Source of the DNA: Methanobacteriota archaeon
GTDB taxonomy: Archaea; Thermoplasmatota; Thermoplasmata; RBG-16-68-12
Direction: 5' to 3'
NCBI GenBank assembly: GCA_005878635.1
Contig: VBLS01000095.1
Span: 1-5,960 of the forward strand
DNA: 5,960 bases
This document shows, in pieces, positions 5,587 to 5,960 of this stretch. A program made the translations under genes and the position numbers. The notes below the pieces were generated by a model. The model saw only the letters and a program-made list of their open reading frames with translations, searched no databases and was not told where the DNA came from. Numbering within the stretch: the stretch's first letter is position 1; the number at the start of each line of letters is the position of its first letter.

Positions 5587-5592
5587 TATATA
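5587..5592 (-). promoter_or_regulatory. TATA box of the site-2 protease gene
   Basis: TATATA, inside the palindrome CTATATAG (5586-5593), is centred about 28 bp before the ATG at 5562. It lies in the 46-bp gap after the stop of the zinc-ribbon gene and is the strongest TATA match in the window. It predicts an independent, leaderless transcript for the protease. Confidence 0.6.
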
Positions 5593-5608
5593 GGATTGGT
5601 GCTCGCCC

Positions 5609-5960
5609 TCAGGCGAACCGGGCCCCGCAGTTGCCGCATTCCTCCGCGGAGCCCCCGACCGATATTTCGCAGAGTGGACAGCGGTAGGTCCCCGCGCCCA
5701 CCTTCTTCATCACCTGCAACCGGATCAGTCGCGTGCCTCCCTCTCGGAAGCGAGAGAGGTCCTGTTCCAACAGCTGCTCGACCGGCGCCACGTCGAAGCC
5801 CTTCTGCCGCCAGGCGGCGATCTGATGCTCGCATTCCTCCCGCAGGAACGCCTCCGGGTCCGCGCCGGCGAAGACCTGCGCGTACTCGTCTCGGACCGCC
5901 TCGGGCATCCCCAAGAAGTCGTCGTCGAGGTCCAGGTCGACGATCTCGCCCGTGATCTCC
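5609..5960 (-). CDS. Zinc-ribbon protein of unknown function, C-terminal part (runs off right edge)
   Basis: The frame is open from the right edge to the TGA at 5609, giving 116 visible residues; the true start is outside the window, although a TTG (5914) and an ATG (5908) occur internally. The visible part opens with an acidic stretch (DLDLDDD), continues as a mostly charged helical region containing QIAAWRQKGFDVAPVEQLLE, and ends in a four-cysteine zinc ribbon, CPLC then CGNC with 10 residues between, only a few residues from the C-terminus. No signal peptide or membrane segment is visible. I do not recognise the family. C-terminal ribbons of this type often mediate nucleic-acid or protein contacts, but no function can be assigned. 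It lies upstream of the protease gene on the same strand, 46 bp away, and that gene has its own TATA box. Confidence 0.7.
   Translation of the reverse strand, partial: EITGEIVDLDLDDDFLGMPEAVRDEYAQVFAGADPEAFLREECEHQIAAWRQKGFDVAPVEQLLEQDLSRFREGGTRLIRLQVMKKVGAGTYRCPLCEISVGGSAEECGNCGARFA

Noticed and set aside
5302..5955. Plus-strand open frame (217 codons) over the protease and zinc-ribbon genes
   Set aside because: The sequence is Arg/Pro/Ser-rich with no domain, while the minus strand encodes clear HExxH and CxxC motifs.

Overview
This is a G+C-rich window (judged by eye, not counted) that reads as archaeal, most likely from the Euryarchaeota side and possibly a Thermoplasmata-type lineage. 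The lineage is inference. The archaeal evidence is an archaeal type IV pilin N-terminus, a stand-alone KaiC/RadA-type ATPase, a hexulose-6-phosphate synthase fused to an RraA-like domain (an arrangement known from archaea), and AT-rich TATA-like boxes placed about 25-30 bp before several start codons, as expected for leaderless or nearly leaderless archaeal transcripts.

Layout. Positions 1-415 (minus) hold the N-terminal part of an archaeal type IV pilin that runs off the left edge. Positions 602-1180 and 1170-1937 (minus) are an overlapping pair: the upstream gene is a KaiC-like ATPase with an intact P-loop, and the downstream gene is a RecA/KaiC-fold protein that keeps a Walker-B-like strand but has lost the P-loop. 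Positions 2049-2690 (minus) encode a small F420H2:NADP oxidoreductase-like Rossmann protein. A 121-bp divergent promoter region (2691-2811) separates it from a plus-strand two-gene operon: the HPS-RraA fusion (2812-4104) and larB (4109-4855), the carboxylase/hydrolase that opens nickel-pincer cofactor synthesis. Converging on larB with a 2-bp gap is a site-2 protease family (M50) membrane metalloprotease (4858-5562, minus). Upstream of that, running off the right edge, is the C-terminal part of an unrecognised zinc-ribbon protein (5609-5960, minus).

How the genes may work together. The KaiC-like ATPase and its P-loop-less partner are almost certainly co-translated and may form an ATPase/pseudo-ATPase complex. 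The pilin lies downstream on the same strand, so a regulatory link to surface appendages, comparable to the KaiC-like archaellum protein ArlH, is possible but unproven. The HPS-RraA/larB operon couples a C1/pentose-phosphate enzyme to cofactor biosynthesis; no other lar gene, no LarA-type target enzyme and no 6-phospho-3-hexuloisomerase is visible here. No RNA gene, mobile element or CRISPR array was seen. There is no gene-free stretch over 300 bases; the longest is 416-601.
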